A stretch of DNA of 55,968 nt from Candidatus Sulfopaludibacter sp. (GCA_031292755.1 JARLGM010000024.1:1-55968), one strand, 5' to 3'; positions 17,975 to 29,565 are shown, numbered from the stretch's first letter. The notes: generated from the sequence alone by a model not told the origin. A program made the numbers and translations.

Positions 17975-19153
17975 CTAAATCGTCGGACCAGGAGCGCGCA
18001 GTTCGCCGGAATTCACCGGGACCAGGGCGCCGCCGCGGATGTAGTAATCGCTGCCGCGCCAGCGGATACTGCGCCGCAGGAAACTGGCCGCCCAGATCAG
18101 GAATGCCACGGCATCCCACAGGGGAATCAGCGCCATTTTGCGCCAATACGCGCGCTGCTTCAGCCCCCAGATTCCGATCATCGCGGTGATGGCGCAGCGC
18201 ATGGCAAAGTAGCCGCCCAGATACACCGCCGCCGTGAGTAGCGACGGGGAGACCACCACCGCCGCCACCGACCATGGCAGTCCCAGGGTGAACAACAGCC
18301 CGAAATGGCCCCACGGGCGCATGTGACGCATCACCACAATCCAGCGCAGCCGCTTGTGCACCAGTTCCCGCAGGGACTGATAATCCGCCACGGTGTCGAT
18401 GACGTAGCGCGACAGTTCCACCTCGTAGCCCTGATCGGCGATGAGCCGGCCTACCAGCAAATCGTCCGCCGGGCGGTTTTCGATGGATTGATACCCGCCG
18501 AACGCCTCCAGCCGCTCGCGCGTGGTGGCGATGGTGGGCCCCAGTGCGAACTTCACGCCATCCAGTTGCCACGCCACTACGATGCCGGCATAAAAATCGG
18601 ACACCATGCCCACCGATTGCAACCGGTCCACAAAGCTTCGCTCATCGATCGAGCGGTAAAAGCAGGTGACCGCTCCGATCTTCGGATCGGCCAGCGGGGC
18701 CACTACCGTTCTCAAATAGTCAGGCCGCGCCCGCACATCGCTATCGTTGATGACCACGTGCTCGTACGCCGCCTCGCACACCAGGCGCGCCAGCTTGGCA
18801 ACTTTATCGTTGGTGGCGTCGCGTCCCGAGCCGAACAGGACGCGGATACGCCGCTCCGGAAATTCCCGCTGCAGGCGGTCGATCAGGGGGAGCGAAGGGT
18901 CTTCGCGATCGCCCACACAGAACAAAAGCTCGTAATCCGGATAGTCCTGCCGGCAGAAGCTGGCAAAGTTTTCGTAGGCGTCGGGATCGAGACCGCGAAT
19001 GGGTTTTAGAATACTTACCGGCGGAGTGAATCCCCTATCGCCGCTCGCCGGGCGCCGGAAAAAGCGCCAGCAACTAAACAGGGCAATTCCGTAGTAGATG
19101 AACGGGGTGGCTGCCAACCCCAGGAATATGTAAGTAACTAAGCGTGCGGACAT
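17975..19153 (-). CDS. HpnI/ceramide-glucosyltransferase-like GT21 glycosyltransferase
   Basis: A 392-residue membrane glycosyltransferase. An N-terminal helix (about 5-28) is followed by the GT-A catalytic domain with VSILKPIRGLDPDAYENF (GT21/HpnI signature), NDSDVR with the metal-binding DSD at 137-139, RPADDLLVGR (third Asp) and KRLRW at the acceptor site in place of the usual (Q/R)xxRW. Three C-terminal hydrophobic segments follow. HpnI adds N-acetylglucosamine to hopanoid tails, while eukaryotic relatives glucosylate ceramide. No other hopanoid gene lies in the window, so the acceptor lipid is uncertain. Transcribed divergently from asnB. Confidence 0.85.
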   Translation of the reverse strand: MSARLVTYIFLGLAATPFIYYGIALFSCWRFFRRPASGDRGFTPPVSILKPIRGLDPDAYENFASFCRQDYPDYELLFCVGDREDPSLPLIDRLQREFPERRIRVLFGSGRDATNDKVAKLARLVCEAAYEHVVINDSDVRARPDYLRTVVAPLADPKIGAVTCFYRSIDERSFVDRLQSVGMVSDFYAGIVVAWQLDGVKFALGPTIATTRERLEAFGGYQSIENRPADDLLVGRLIADQGYEVELSRYVIDTVADYQSLRELVHKRLRWIVVMRHMRPWGHFGLLFTLGLPWSVAAVVVSPSLLTAAVYLGGYFAMRCAITAMIGIWGLKQRAYWRKMALIPLWDAVAFLIWAASFLRRSIRWRGSDYYIRGGALVPVNSGELRAPGPTI

Positions 19154-19194
19154 GGCGCACTCAGTAGACGTTTTCGGGCCACGCCAAGGGTACA

Positions 19195-19208
19195 GCTACC
19201 CCAGTAGC
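19195..19208. promoter_or_regulatory. Small inverted repeat in the hpnI-like/asnB divergent region
   Basis: GCTAC (19195-19199) and GTAGC (19204-19208) are separated by CCCA; outer bases AAGG and CCTT can pair across a bulge. It lies 110 bases before asnB in the 164-base divergent region. Could be an operator or a 5'-UTR hairpin. Confidence 0.3.
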
Positions 19209-21155
19209 CCTTATTAACTAGCCAATCGCGGCGAAACCTTCTGTTAGAGTGGGGGTTCCCATTCCCGTCCAGCCATCGCGCACCGCATTTTTGCAGGAGT
19301 TTCCGAGGGATTGAATCTTGTGTGGAATCGCCGGCTTTACGCATCATAACTCCCGCCCTGACCCGCGACGAATCCGGGATGCGGCAGACGCCATTCTGCA
19401 TCGCGGTCCGGACCAACAGGGCGTATTCGAATCGGCCGCCGTGTCTCTGGCAGCCACACGGCTGAAGATTATCGATCTGGATTCCGGCAATCAGCCCATC
19501 GTTTCCGAAGACGGGGACCGCGTAATCGTCTTCAACGGCGAGATCTATAATCACAACGAACTGCGCCGGGAGTTAGAACAACGGGGCCACCGTTTTCGCT
19601 CGCGGTGCGACACGGAAGTGATTCTGGCCGCGTTCACGGAGTGGGATACGAATTGTTTCGCGCGTTTGCGCGGCATGTTCGCCGTGGCGCTGTGGAGCGA
19701 GTCGCGCGGACGCCTGGTACTGGCGCGCGACCGCATGGGAATCAAGCCGCTGTATCTTGCGCGGCGCGGCCGCGACCTCTATTTCGGCTCGGAACTGAAA
19801 ACCATTTTCGTGCATCCGGAGGTGGAGCGGAATCTGAATCCGGCCGCGCTGGATTGCTACCTCTCGCTGAATTACGTGCCCGCGCCGTACACCATGGTCG
19901 AGGGCATCGAGAAGCTGATGCCCGGGCACTGGTTGGAATGGAGCGGCGGCCAGACACAGTCCGAGCCGTTCTGGAGCATTCCCCGCGAAGTAGACCCGCA
20001 CTGGAATATCGACTCGGCGAAGGCGGTGCTCGATTCGCTGCTCAAGCAGTCCATCCGCGAGCACCTGCTGAGCGATGTGCCGCTGGGAATCTGGCTCAGC
20101 GGCGGGCTGGATTCCTCCACTCTGCTGCACTACGCCGCGGCCGCGTCGAGTTCGCGCCTGAAGACTCTATCGATTTCTTTCGCCGGACGGAGCTTCGACG
20201 AATCGGCGCAGGTCCGGAGCACGGCGGAACGGTACGAAACCGAGCACGAGGAGTTCGACGTCAACCCGGACGTCGGGCTGGCAGACGCCATCGAGCAGTT
20301 CGCGTACTACTTCGACGAGCCTAATGCCGACGGCGGTGCGCTGCCGGTATGGTTTCTTTCCCGCCTGACCGGCAGCCGGGTCACGGTGGCGCTGAGCGGC
20401 GAAGGCGCCGACGAGTTGTTCGGCGGATATCTCACCTATCGGGCGGACATGCTGGCGCGACGGGCCCGCAGGCTTCCCGCCTGGCTCTTACGCGCCGCGC
20501 ATGGCGTGGCGAGCCGCTGGCCCGTTTCCGATGAAAAAATCGGCTACGAGTATATGGCCAAGCGCTTTCTGGAGGGCTGCCTCATGCCCGCGGACCGCGC
20601 GCACGTGCACTGGAACGGCACTTTTTCCGATTCCGAAAAAGCGGCGCTGGTGCGCACGCCCCTGCCGGAGGCGCTCCCCGGTCTGTTGCGCGAACTTTCT
20701 CCCGAAGGCGACGGCGTCAACGCATACCTCCGGTTCGACCAGCAGTGGTATCTGCCCGACGACATCCTGGCCAAGGTGGATCGCATGAGCATGGCGCACT
20801 CCATCGAAATCCGGCCGCCCTTCCTGGATCATCGCATCGTGGAATTCGCCGCCTCTCTGCCGGACCACCTGAAGGTTCGCGGCAAGGCGCAGAAAATCGT
20901 GCTACGCGAACTGATGCGGCACCGCCTGCCCGCATCCACACTGCGCCGCAAAAAGGTGGGCTTCGATTTTCCGGCGCATGAATGGCTGCGCGGTCCGTTG
21001 CGCGGCCTGCTGCTGGATACGATCTCCGCGGAGTCCGCGGACGGGCTGTTCCGGCGTGAGACGCTGCGGCATTTCGTTCAGCAGCACCTGAACCGGCGGG
21101 TCAATATCGGCTATCATCTGTGGGGATTGATGCTGCTGTTACTGTGGATGAAGAG

Positions 21156-22970
<1,815 letters not shown>

Positions 22971-23008
22971 AGAACAAACTGCGTCAGGAAATACCCCCAG
23001 CCTGGAAA

Positions 23009-24271
23009 CTAGAACCGCGGCATCAATGAGCCGGGCAACAGCGGAAACGCGGGCTCATCCGGATCGCCGGCCAGGAACGCTTCGAACAATCTCGCGAGCA
23101 ACCCGCTGTGCCGGGCGAACCGCCGGCGCCTGTCATTGAGAAACGCAAAGCGGAACGGCGAAAGGGATTCGATTCGCGCCACGTAATCCGGGCTGTACAG
23201 TTCGCCCGCCTCTCCGGCGGAACGGACCAGAAACGAAAGACAGCTTCGCGCAATCAACTGCCGCAGCGGCAGCGCCCCCACGCCCGGCAGATCGTGCATC
23301 TGCATCATGACCCTGCCGCCGAATTGCATCAGGCGATTGGTGAGCGCATCTAAAGGTTCGCGCCCCGCGGCCAGCGAAAAGACGGTTCGCACGCCGTGCT
23401 GCAAGTCCTCCTGCACGTCCTGCAAATCGTCGGCCAGTTGCAGAAAGACACCCCAGTCGAAGGCGAACCGCGCCTGCGCGGCAGTCAGCGTTCCGGCGGC
23501 CAGGTACCCATCGGCCACCACGCTCGACCCACCCTTTTCGAAGCTGAGCGACAGAACGTCATCCAACTCCGGAGTCTGTCTCAAAAGCCGCAAACTGTTT
23601 TCCTGGGCCGCCTGAATCCGGAGCAGGCTCTCAAATACTTGCGGGTATTGTTCGCGCGCATATTGCGACTCGATCCGCTCCACCAACCGCCAGATCGTGG
23701 CCTCGTGCTTCCCCTCCGGAACGACCGCACCTCCGCGCAGGCGGCGGCTGAACCGCTCGTTGAAGCCGCGCTTGGTCGCGGCGGGAGTTTCCGGATCGTC
23801 CAGATAATTATCCGTGTACGGGTAAAGCATGCTGTAAGCGAAGATGGAGGGCGAAAGGCACATGCTGCCGCCGAACAGCACCTGCAGTCCGCACGCAGTC
23901 CAGGCATTGCGGGTGGCCTGAAAGATATCGGCCACGCTCACGTCCGGGTCGAAACATCTCGCCTGGCGCGCCATCGCGTTGCCGATACCCGAGAATCCCC
24001 CCGCCAGCAGAATCTGCAGATGCGAGTCCTGGAGGTTGAGTGCGGTGCGTCCGAACCCGGCAAAGGCCGCCGTGAGCCGTTCGTGCATCGCCTGCCGCTC
24101 GCTGCGGGTGGCCGGCGGACGGCGCAGTTCCCCTTCGAGCGAATGCAGAAAAACGTCCATGCGCGCTTCCCGCTCCGCCTGTTCCGCTACCGTGAAACTG
24201 CGATCGAAGGCGGGCAGGTTGGCCGGGCACTCCCGCCACAGGGCGAGCGACGATTCCAGCAGTTCAGTCAC
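23009..24271 (-). CDS. Class I isoprenoid-synthase-like protein
   Basis: A 420-residue soluble, helical protein not assignable to a named family. Two acidic motifs are spaced as in trans-isoprenyl diphosphate and squalene/terpene synthases: TDNYLDDPE (Asp-rich motif 1, about 153-161) and QLADDLQDVQED (motif 2, about 278-289), with FEKGGSSVVADGYL between them. The residues needed for Mg2+-diphosphate binding therefore seem present. An N-terminal extension of about 90 residues is unusual. The start is taken at GTG 24271, preceded by AGGA; a TTG at 24301 lacks a ribosome site. It follows the monooxygenase-like gene on the same strand by 52 bases. Product unknown. Confidence 0.7.
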   Translation of the reverse strand: MTELLESSLALWRECPANLPAFDRSFTVAEQAEREARMDVFLHSLEGELRRPPATRSERQAMHERLTAAFAGFGRTALNLQDSHLQILLAGGFSGIGNAMARQARCFDPDVSVADIFQATRNAWTACGLQVLFGGSMCLSPSIFAYSMLYPYTDNYLDDPETPAATKRGFNERFSRRLRGGAVVPEGKHEATIWRLVERIESQYAREQYPQVFESLLRIQAAQENSLRLLRQTPELDDVLSLSFEKGGSSVVADGYLAAGTLTAAQARFAFDWGVFLQLADDLQDVQEDLQHGVRTVFSLAAGREPLDALTNRLMQFGGRVMMQMHDLPGVGALPLRQLIARSCLSFLVRSAGEAGELYSPDYVARIESLSPFRFAFLNDRRRRFARHSGLLARLFEAFLAGDPDEPAFPLLPGSLMPRF

Positions 24272-24323
24272 ACCAATCCTCACATTCCGGAGTACGAACA
24301 ACGGGTGCGATTTGTTCCGCCGG

Positions 24324-25565
24324 TCACCGCCGCGGAGCGATGGCGCGCATCATCTTGCCCCATAGCGTCTGGCTTAACTCCTCGGCATCGTCCGGATCCA
24401 CCGGCACTACCGTGAGATGCAGACCAGCCATCTCGTCGTTCGACCCCGGGCCATAACGCACGCGCTGGGGCGGCTGATGGGGATTGCGCGGGTTGTTCGC
24501 GGAATTGTCGTAAGTGAATTCCATCCGGACTTCGGTTTCGGCGGGCAGCCGCAGCGGCGTGGGATACAGATATTGCTGCTGCCAGTTGAAATCCCAGTGT
24601 GGAATGCGGATCAGGGTGACGCGCTTGCCGTCGGGGAGTACCGCGTACCCGTACATTTCGGAGCACACGTAATGGGCGTGAGGATTGATCCCGATCACCT
24701 CCACATCCACGGGAATGGTGAAGTGGTCGGTGACTTTGTAGGCGCGGTCGCCGGCAGGGATATCGATATTCGCCGACCCCAGGGGAATATCCTGGGCGTG
24801 GCGCTTGGGCACCTCGTCGGTATAGTACAGGGCGATCCGCGTGCGGTCCTGTTCCGGCTTGCCGGTGGGATGATAATGCACCTGAAGCACCAGGTCGGAG
24901 TTGCCGTGCAGGAGTCCTGGAAGGCCCGGCGGGGTCTGAAAGGGCAGACCTCCGGGAGTCCAGCCGCTGAGTCCATGGGCGGGCAGAAAACCGGGCGTGC
25001 CGAAGCACGGATACCCGCCGCCGGCGTCCCGCTTGCGCGCCGTGCCGGTAGTGTCCTGAAACAGCAGCGCGTGGTGGACCACCTTGGGGTTGCCCGGCTG
25101 GATATCTACGGCGCGAAGATAGCGGGCGCGCGGGCTCGGGTCGGGGATATCGAAGCACTGGTACACATCCAGTCCTTCGGCGGGCACATCGAAGGGCGCG
25201 CGCATCTCCGCCTCGGCGTCGGGCTTGCCCAGCTGCCAGCCTTCGGGGAAAACGGGCGGCTTGGGGGTCTCGGCGGGGTTGCCTTGCGGCGCTCCAGCGG
25301 CCGCCCATGCGGCCAGAATGGCGATCTCCGCCTCGGAGAGCTTCCGCTCACCCTTAAAGTGCGGGGCGGCGGGCAGCCACGGCGGCATAAAGCGCTTCCG
25401 GGTGACCGTGGCGATCTGGGCGGCGTGCTTGGCGCTGTCCTGGTAGCTCACCAGCGGGAAAGGCGCCACCCCGCCGGGGCGATGACACGAGGCACACTGG
25501 CGGTACAGGATGGGCGCCACATCGTGGGAAAAAGTGGCTGCGGCCAGCAGCACGGTCAGGATCAC
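24324..25565 (-). CDS. Heme c / Cu type II monooxygenase-like exported protein
   Basis: A 413-residue exported protein starting at GTG 25565 with GGAAG just upstream. After a signal peptide there is one c-type heme site (CASCH, residues 24-28) and the MPPW motif typical of acidobacterial and planctomycetal cytochrome-like domains. The C-terminal two-thirds resembles ascorbate-dependent copper type II monooxygenases: KVVHHALLF (first Cu site), LQVHYHP, and NPHAHYVCSEMYGYAVLPDG with a His-x-His pair and a Met ligand candidate. It probably catalyses hydroxylation in the periplasm with electrons delivered through the heme. The substrate is unknown; its position upstream of an isoprenoid-synthase-like gene hints at a lipid (weak inference). 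Confidence 0.82.
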   Translation of the reverse strand: MILTVLLAAATFSHDVAPILYRQCASCHRPGGVAPFPLVSYQDSAKHAAQIATVTRKRFMPPWLPAAPHFKGERKLSEAEIAILAAWAAAGAPQGNPAETPKPPVFPEGWQLGKPDAEAEMRAPFDVPAEGLDVYQCFDIPDPSPRARYLRAVDIQPGNPKVVHHALLFQDTTGTARKRDAGGGYPCFGTPGFLPAHGLSGWTPGGLPFQTPPGLPGLLHGNSDLVLQVHYHPTGKPEQDRTRIALYYTDEVPKRHAQDIPLGSANIDIPAGDRAYKVTDHFTIPVDVEVIGINPHAHYVCSEMYGYAVLPDGKRVTLIRIPHWDFNWQQQYLYPTPLRLPAETEVRMEFTYDNSANNPRNPHQPPQRVRYGPGSNDEMAGLHLTVVPVDPDDAEELSQTLWGKMMRAIAPRR

Positions 25566-25607
25566 ACTTCCATTGTGGCCTGAATCGCACTGCCCGGGAG
25601 GACTCTC

Positions 25608-26027
25608 CTATTTGTTCCGGAACATGGCGATGGCTTCGATTTCGATCAGCAGCTCGGGGCGGCACAGGATTGCCTGAATGCCCGTGGAAGCGGGCAACGG
25701 GTCGAGACCCAGTTCCGCATAGAAGGCGGTGCGCCCCTCGTTGAATGCTTCGTAGTCGCGCTCGATATCGCGCAGGTAGCAGGTGGTGCGGACAATGTCC
25801 TTCCAGGTGGCGCCTTCGGATTCCAAAAGGGCGGCGATGTTCTGGAACGTGCGGCGCAGTTGCGCTCGAAAATCGCCGATGTGAATGCTGAGGCCCTGCT
25901 CGTCGATACTGGCAGTGCCGGAAATCAGCAGAATCGTGACACCGTTCAGGTCGATGCGCATGCCGCGCGAAAACGAACTGGGTTTGGCGTAAGCGTACGC
26001 TTCGTTCAGCACGTTCCGGTTAGTCAT
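25608..26027 (-). CDS. RidA/YjgF family enamine-imine deaminase-like protein
   Basis: A 139-residue protein of the RidA family, which hydrolyses reactive enamine/imine intermediates made by PLP enzymes. Matching features are SGTASIDEQG, DFRAQLRRTFQNIAALLESEGATWKDIV, and the C-terminal CRPELLIEIEAIA with the active-site Arg. The ATG at 26027 has GGAAAAG upstream. A longer form from the ATG at 26087 would add 20 residues, and a TATTAT lies just before that ATG, so a leaderless longer form is possible. It sits between ilvD and the monooxygenase gene; RidA next to branched-chain amino acid synthesis makes functional sense. Confidence 0.9.
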   Translation of the reverse strand: MTNRNVLNEAYAYAKPSSFSRGMRIDLNGVTILLISGTASIDEQGLSIHIGDFRAQLRRTFQNIAALLESEGATWKDIVRTTCYLRDIERDYEAFNEGRTAFYAELGLDPLPASTGIQAILCRPELLIEIEAIAMFRNK

Positions 26028-26121
26028 GGCGCGCTTTTCCACGGGCGCCGCCGCAAGACTGTTCAGAAGTTCGGCATCCAGAACCATGACTATAATACCC
26101 GGATCTCCGGAAAAAGTTGCG

Positions 26122-27804
26122 CTATTCGTCGGTGACGCAACCCAGGGAGGCGTTCTTGACCAGCCGGATGTACTTCGCCAGGGTCCCGCGGTCGGCCTTG
26201 TAGGGAGGCATCTTCCAGGCCTGGCGACGGGCGGACAACTCCCCGCTGCCGAGGTCGACGCTCAAGGTATTCTTCGAAGCATCGATCGTGATCCGGTCGC
26301 CGTCCCGGATAAGGCCGATGGGACCGCCCTCCTGCGCTTCGGGCGTCACGTGGCCGACGATAAAGCCGTGGGATCCCCCGGAAAACCGGCCATCGGTAAT
26401 CAGCGCGACGTACTTGCCGAGCCCCGCCCCCATAATGGCCGAGGTCGGGGTCAGCATCTCGGGCATCCCGGGGCCGCCCTTGGGCCCTTCGTAGCGGATC
26501 ACGATCACGTCACCCTTCTGAATCTCCTGGCGCTCCAGGGCGGCCAGCATCAGCTCTTCGGAATCGTAGACGCGCGCCGGCCCGGTGAAGATCAGTCCCT
26601 CTTTGCCGGTGATCTTAGCCACGGCGCCTTCGGGCGCCAGGTTGCCGCGCAGAATCTGCAGGTGGCCCACCGGATTGATGGGGTTCGACACCGGGTGCAC
26701 GATCTGCTGCCTGGCGGCGAGGCCCGGCAGATCTTTTACGTTTTCAGCCAGCGTTTTGCCGGTCACGGTCAGACAGTCGCCGCGCAGAAGGCCCTCCGCC
26801 AGGAGCATCTTCATTACCGCGGGAAGTCCTCCGACGGCGTGCAGGTCTTCCATCACGAATTTCCCGCTGGGTTTGAAATCGCTCAGCAGAGGCACACGAT
26901 TGCTGACACTCTGAAAATCGTCCAGCGCGAGCGGCACGTTCACGCTCCGGGCGATAGCCAGCAGGTGCAGCACGGCATTGGTGGAACCGCCCAGCACCGA
27001 AACCAGCACCATGGCGTTTTCGAAGGCTGCGCGGGTCATGATGTCGCGCGGCTTCACGTCCAGTTCCAGCAGATGTTTGATGGCGGCGCCGGCGGCCACG
27101 CACTCCGCCAGTTTCAACGGGTCTTCCGCGGGGGTGGAGGAACTGTAGGGCAGCGACATACCCAACCCTTCAATGGCCGATGCCATGGTGTTGGCGGTAT
27201 ACATTCCGCCGCACGCGCCGGCACCGGGGCAGGCGTGACGTACGATATCCTGCCGCTGCGCCTCGTCGATGTTGCCGGCCAGGTACTCCCCGTAGCTCTG
27301 AAACGCCGAGACGATATCGAGCTTCTCTCCGTTGTTGCCACAGCCGGCCCGGATGGTCCCGCCGTAAATCATCAGCGACGGGCGGTTGAGCCGGCCCATC
27401 GCCATGATGCAGCCCGGCATGTTCTTATCGCAGCCCGGCAGGGAAATGTTCGCGTCGTACCACTGTGCGGACATCATGGTTTCGATCGAATCGGCGATGA
27501 GGTCGCGGGACTGCAAGGAGAAACTCATGCCGTCGGTGCCCATGGAAATGCCGTCGCTGACCCCGATGGTGTTGAATCGCATTCCCACCAGCCCGGCGGC
27601 GGTGAGCCCTTCTTTGACCTTTTCGGCCAACTGGAGAAGGTGCATGTTGCACGGGTTGCCTTCGTACCATACGCTGGCAATGCCCACCTGGGGCTTGTCC
27701 ATGTCTTGCTCAGTAAGGCCGGTGGCATAGAGCATGGCCTGCGAGGCGCCTTGCGATCTGGGTTGCGTGACGCGCGAACTGAACTTGTTTAAAGGAGCGG
27801 GCAT
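26122..27804 (-). CDS. ilvD: Dihydroxy-acid dehydratase
   Basis: A 560-residue IlvD of full length, which dehydrates 2,3-dihydroxy-isovalerate and -methylvalerate in valine/isoleucine synthesis. The Fe-S ligating cysteines are visible in [17 protein letters not shown] and [16 protein letters not shown], and the C-terminus holds [19 protein letters not shown] and GHVTPEA. The start is ATG at 27804. No Shine-Dalgarno lies upstream; instead a TTGACA/CATACT pair ends eight bases before the ATG, which suggests a leaderless or nearly leaderless transcript. Other ilv genes are not in the window. Confidence 0.96.
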   Translation of the reverse strand: MPAPLNKFSSRVTQPRSQGASQAMLYATGLTEQDMDKPQVGIASVWYEGNPCNMHLLQLAEKVKEGLTAAGLVGMRFNTIGVSDGISMGTDGMSFSLQSRDLIADSIETMMSAQWYDANISLPGCDKNMPGCIMAMGRLNRPSLMIYGGTIRAGCGNNGEKLDIVSAFQSYGEYLAGNIDEAQRQDIVRHACPGAGACGGMYTANTMASAIEGLGMSLPYSSSTPAEDPLKLAECVAAGAAIKHLLELDVKPRDIMTRAAFENAMVLVSVLGGSTNAVLHLLAIARSVNVPLALDDFQSVSNRVPLLSDFKPSGKFVMEDLHAVGGLPAVMKMLLAEGLLRGDCLTVTGKTLAENVKDLPGLAARQQIVHPVSNPINPVGHLQILRGNLAPEGAVAKITGKEGLIFTGPARVYDSEELMLAALERQEIQKGDVIVIRYEGPKGGPGMPEMLTPTSAIMGAGLGKYVALITDGRFSGGSHGFIVGHVTPEAQEGGPIGLIRDGDRITIDASKNTLSVDLGSGELSARRQAWKMPPYKADRGTLAKYIRLVKNASLGCVTDE

Positions 27805-27812
27805 AAAGATTT

Positions 27813-27843
27813 AGTATGTGGGATACGCCTCCCGGCATGTCAA
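27813..27843 (-). promoter_or_regulatory. Possible ilvD promoter
   Basis: On the minus strand a perfect -35 TTGACA (27843-27838) overlaps the stop region of the upstream DUF190 gene. CATACT (27818-27813) follows after 19 bases, longer than ideal. The expected start would fall within a few bases of the ilvD ATG. Confidence 0.35.
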
Positions 27844-28190
27844 GGCGACGGCACGCCGCCTGGCGGCGGATTTTCGATGCGAATGCAGTCTACCTCCGAG
27901 GTGGCGATCATGCCGGTGCCCATCATCGCCCGCACCTCGGGAACCAGGCGCGCCAGGTTTTCCGCCGTATCGACAATCGTGACCACAACCGGCTGGTCCT
28001 TCTTCGTCACCCGGCGCCGGTGCAATTCCGCCGTCTCGCCGAACCCTTCGAGACCGCGAAACACCGTCGCGCCGGCGATTCCCAGCTCTTTGGCTCGCTG
28101 CACGATCGCCTCATAAAGAGGCTTTCCGTGGTATTCATCGCTTTCGGCAAAATGCAGCCGCAGCAATTGGGCCTTTTTAGCGGTCCGCAT
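27840..28190 (-). CDS. DUF190 family protein (single domain)
   Basis: A 116-residue protein with the DUF190 hallmarks: KPLYEAIVQRAKELGIAGATVFRGLEGFG near the N-terminus, then DQPVVVTIVDTAENLARLVPEV and a C-terminal VDCIRIE strand. The fold is PII-like, and members are usually found beside the fluoride channel CrcB, although their job is unclear. The start overlaps the end of the tandem DUF190 gene by 14 bases, so the two are probably translated together. The Pro-rich tail (PPPGGVPSP) is short. Confidence 0.9.
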   Translation of the reverse strand: MRTAKKAQLLRLHFAESDEYHGKPLYEAIVQRAKELGIAGATVFRGLEGFGETAELHRRRVTKKDQPVVVTIVDTAENLARLVPEVRAMMGTGMIATSEVDCIRIENPPPGGVPSP

Positions 28191-28908
28191 GAGAAGACTC
28201 CGGCTCCGGCTCCGGGCGGCTGCGCACCAGCCGGATCATGTCCACATCAGAGAGCACGATGATTCCATCCTGAATCATGGACTCGATTTCGGTGATGGCT
28301 TTAGCCAGCTTCTCTTCCGAATCGACCACCGAAATCATGATCGGCAGATCGCGCGAAAAGGGCAGGCGTCCGCTCTTGTGCGTGTGCCCCTTCACGCCGT
28401 AGCCCAGGATTCCGCGGTAGACGGTTGCGCCGGCGATCTCCAGTACGCGCAGACGATCCACAATCGCTTCATAGAGGGGCGCGCCCTGCCACCGGTCCGA
28501 TTCGCCCATGTAAATGCGCATCAATCTACCGGAACCCCGCATTTCGAAATGCGGCTCCACTGGCGGCGAGGGGCGGTCCCGGCTGGCAACTTTGACGACG
28601 TTGGTGTCCTGCACTTCGATGACGCCGTCGGTAACCAAATCGTGCAGAGCGGGCATGAGCGCGTCGACCTTCGCGGCGGAATCGATGAATTCGATGCGGA
28701 TGGGCAGGTGTTCCGCCAGCACTTCAATCCTGGTGGTGTGCATCGCCTGGTGTGCCCCGAAACCGGCCATGGCGCGCGTGGCCGTGGCGCCCGCCACGCC
28801 TTTGCGAAGCAGGAATTGCAGGATCGCGTCGTACAAAGAGCCGAAATGGTGCTGGGTGTCTTCATTGATGAAGATGGTGACCTTTTTGGCGGTGCCCGTC
28901 TGCAGCAT
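28177..28908 (-). CDS. Tandem DUF190 protein (two domains)
   Basis: A 243-residue protein containing two DUF190 domains: about 5-107 (SLYDAILQFLLRKGVAGATATRAMAGFG) and about 125-230 (APLYEAIVDRLRVLEIAGATVYRGILGYG). Each ends with a strand equivalent to the single-domain neighbour, so three related domains are encoded in 1.07 kb. Together they may assemble as a PII-like trimer in which two copies come from one chain (inference). No crcB gene or fluoride riboswitch was seen on either side. The start at 28908 lacks a Shine-Dalgarno and is preceded by a -10-like TATGCT. Confidence 0.88.
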   Translation of the reverse strand: MLQTGTAKKVTIFINEDTQHHFGSLYDAILQFLLRKGVAGATATRAMAGFGAHQAMHTTRIEVLAEHLPIRIEFIDSAAKVDALMPALHDLVTDGVIEVQDTNVVKVASRDRPSPPVEPHFEMRGSGRLMRIYMGESDRWQGAPLYEAIVDRLRVLEIAGATVYRGILGYGVKGHTHKSGRLPFSRDLPIMISVVDSEEKLAKAITEIESMIQDGIIVLSDVDMIRLVRSRPEPEPESSHADR

Positions 28909-28914
28909 AAACCA

Positions 28915-28941
28915 AGCATAACGCTCCGGCCGCTCTGTTAA
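28915..28941 (-). promoter_or_regulatory. Possible promoter of the DUF190 operon
   Basis: On the minus strand TTAACA (28941-28936) is followed after 15 bases by TATGCT (28920-28915), and the ATG at 28908 comes six bases later. The spacing is slightly short, but the position would give a leaderless message, consistent with the lack of a ribosome site. Confidence 0.35.
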
Positions 28942-29061
28942 GCCCGTGATAAACCTCCATAAAGAAAGTTAGGATCCGGCTGGCCGGGTAACGTCGCCGG
29001 TTTCGCCTCCGTACGCAGCACCAGGTGAAGCCTGCTTCATCAAATCAATACAGAGGTGAAC

Positions 29062-29565
29062 ATGTCCTTTCGACGATTCGTATTAGCTCTCTCCGCGGCC
29101 GGAGCGCTCAGCGTGGCCTGCGCCGCGGCCCAGACCACGACTACCAGTTCGACCGCAACTATGGAATCCAGCTCCGCACCGATCGGCCTCGCCAGTTCCG
29201 AAACATTGCAATTGAATGTGGTGAACACCGCCAGCGCCTCTTCCAGCGGCACCGCGGCCTCCTGCACCGGCTCCCTTCAATTTGTAAACTCCAGCGGAAC
29301 CGTTATCGGCTCTGCCGCGTCTTTCACCGTGACCAGCGGGCAGATTTTCTCCGCGACGCTTCCTTTTTCCAAAGTGGGCGCGTCCGGAACCCGCAGCGAA
29401 GTCAGAGGTGTCGTCACTTTAACTGTAACTACGGGTTCCGGGGCTGCGCCATGCCATCTCACCTCTTCGCTTGAATCGTATGACACGGCTACCGGCGTCA
29501 CGCACGTATACGTCGCCAATGCCATTCCGGCCGGCAACGGAGGTGGCCCGGGATTCGGGCGTTAG
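29062..29565 (+). CDS. Small secreted protein of unknown function
   Basis: A 167-residue exported protein. The ATG at 29062 has GAGGTG upstream; a GTG two codons earlier is possible. The signal peptide is about 1-25 (FVLALSAAGALSVACAAAQ). The mature part is Ser/Thr/Ala-rich with alternating hydrophobic residues, suggesting beta structure, and holds two Cys (CTGSLQF and CHLTSSL) that could pair. The C-terminus is Gly-rich (GNGGGPGFGR). No family was recognised. It is followed 54 bases later by a response regulator gene on the same strand. Confidence 0.7.
   Translation: MSFRRFVLALSAAGALSVACAAAQTTTTSSTATMESSSAPIGLASSETLQLNVVNTASASSSGTAASCTGSLQFVNSSGTVIGSAASFTVTSGQIFSATLPFSKVGASGTRSEVRGVVTLTVTTGSGAAPCHLTSSLESYDTATGVTHVYVANAIPAGNGGGPGFGR

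Noticed and set aside
26026..27792. 588-codon plus-strand open frame opposite ilvD
   Set aside because: ilvD is unmistakable on the other strand, and this translation shows no family features.
28909..29061. Fluoride riboswitch upstream of the DUF190 genes
   Set aside because: A GGCGA-like start is present on the minus strand, but the conserved pairing and the downstream conserved segment are absent.
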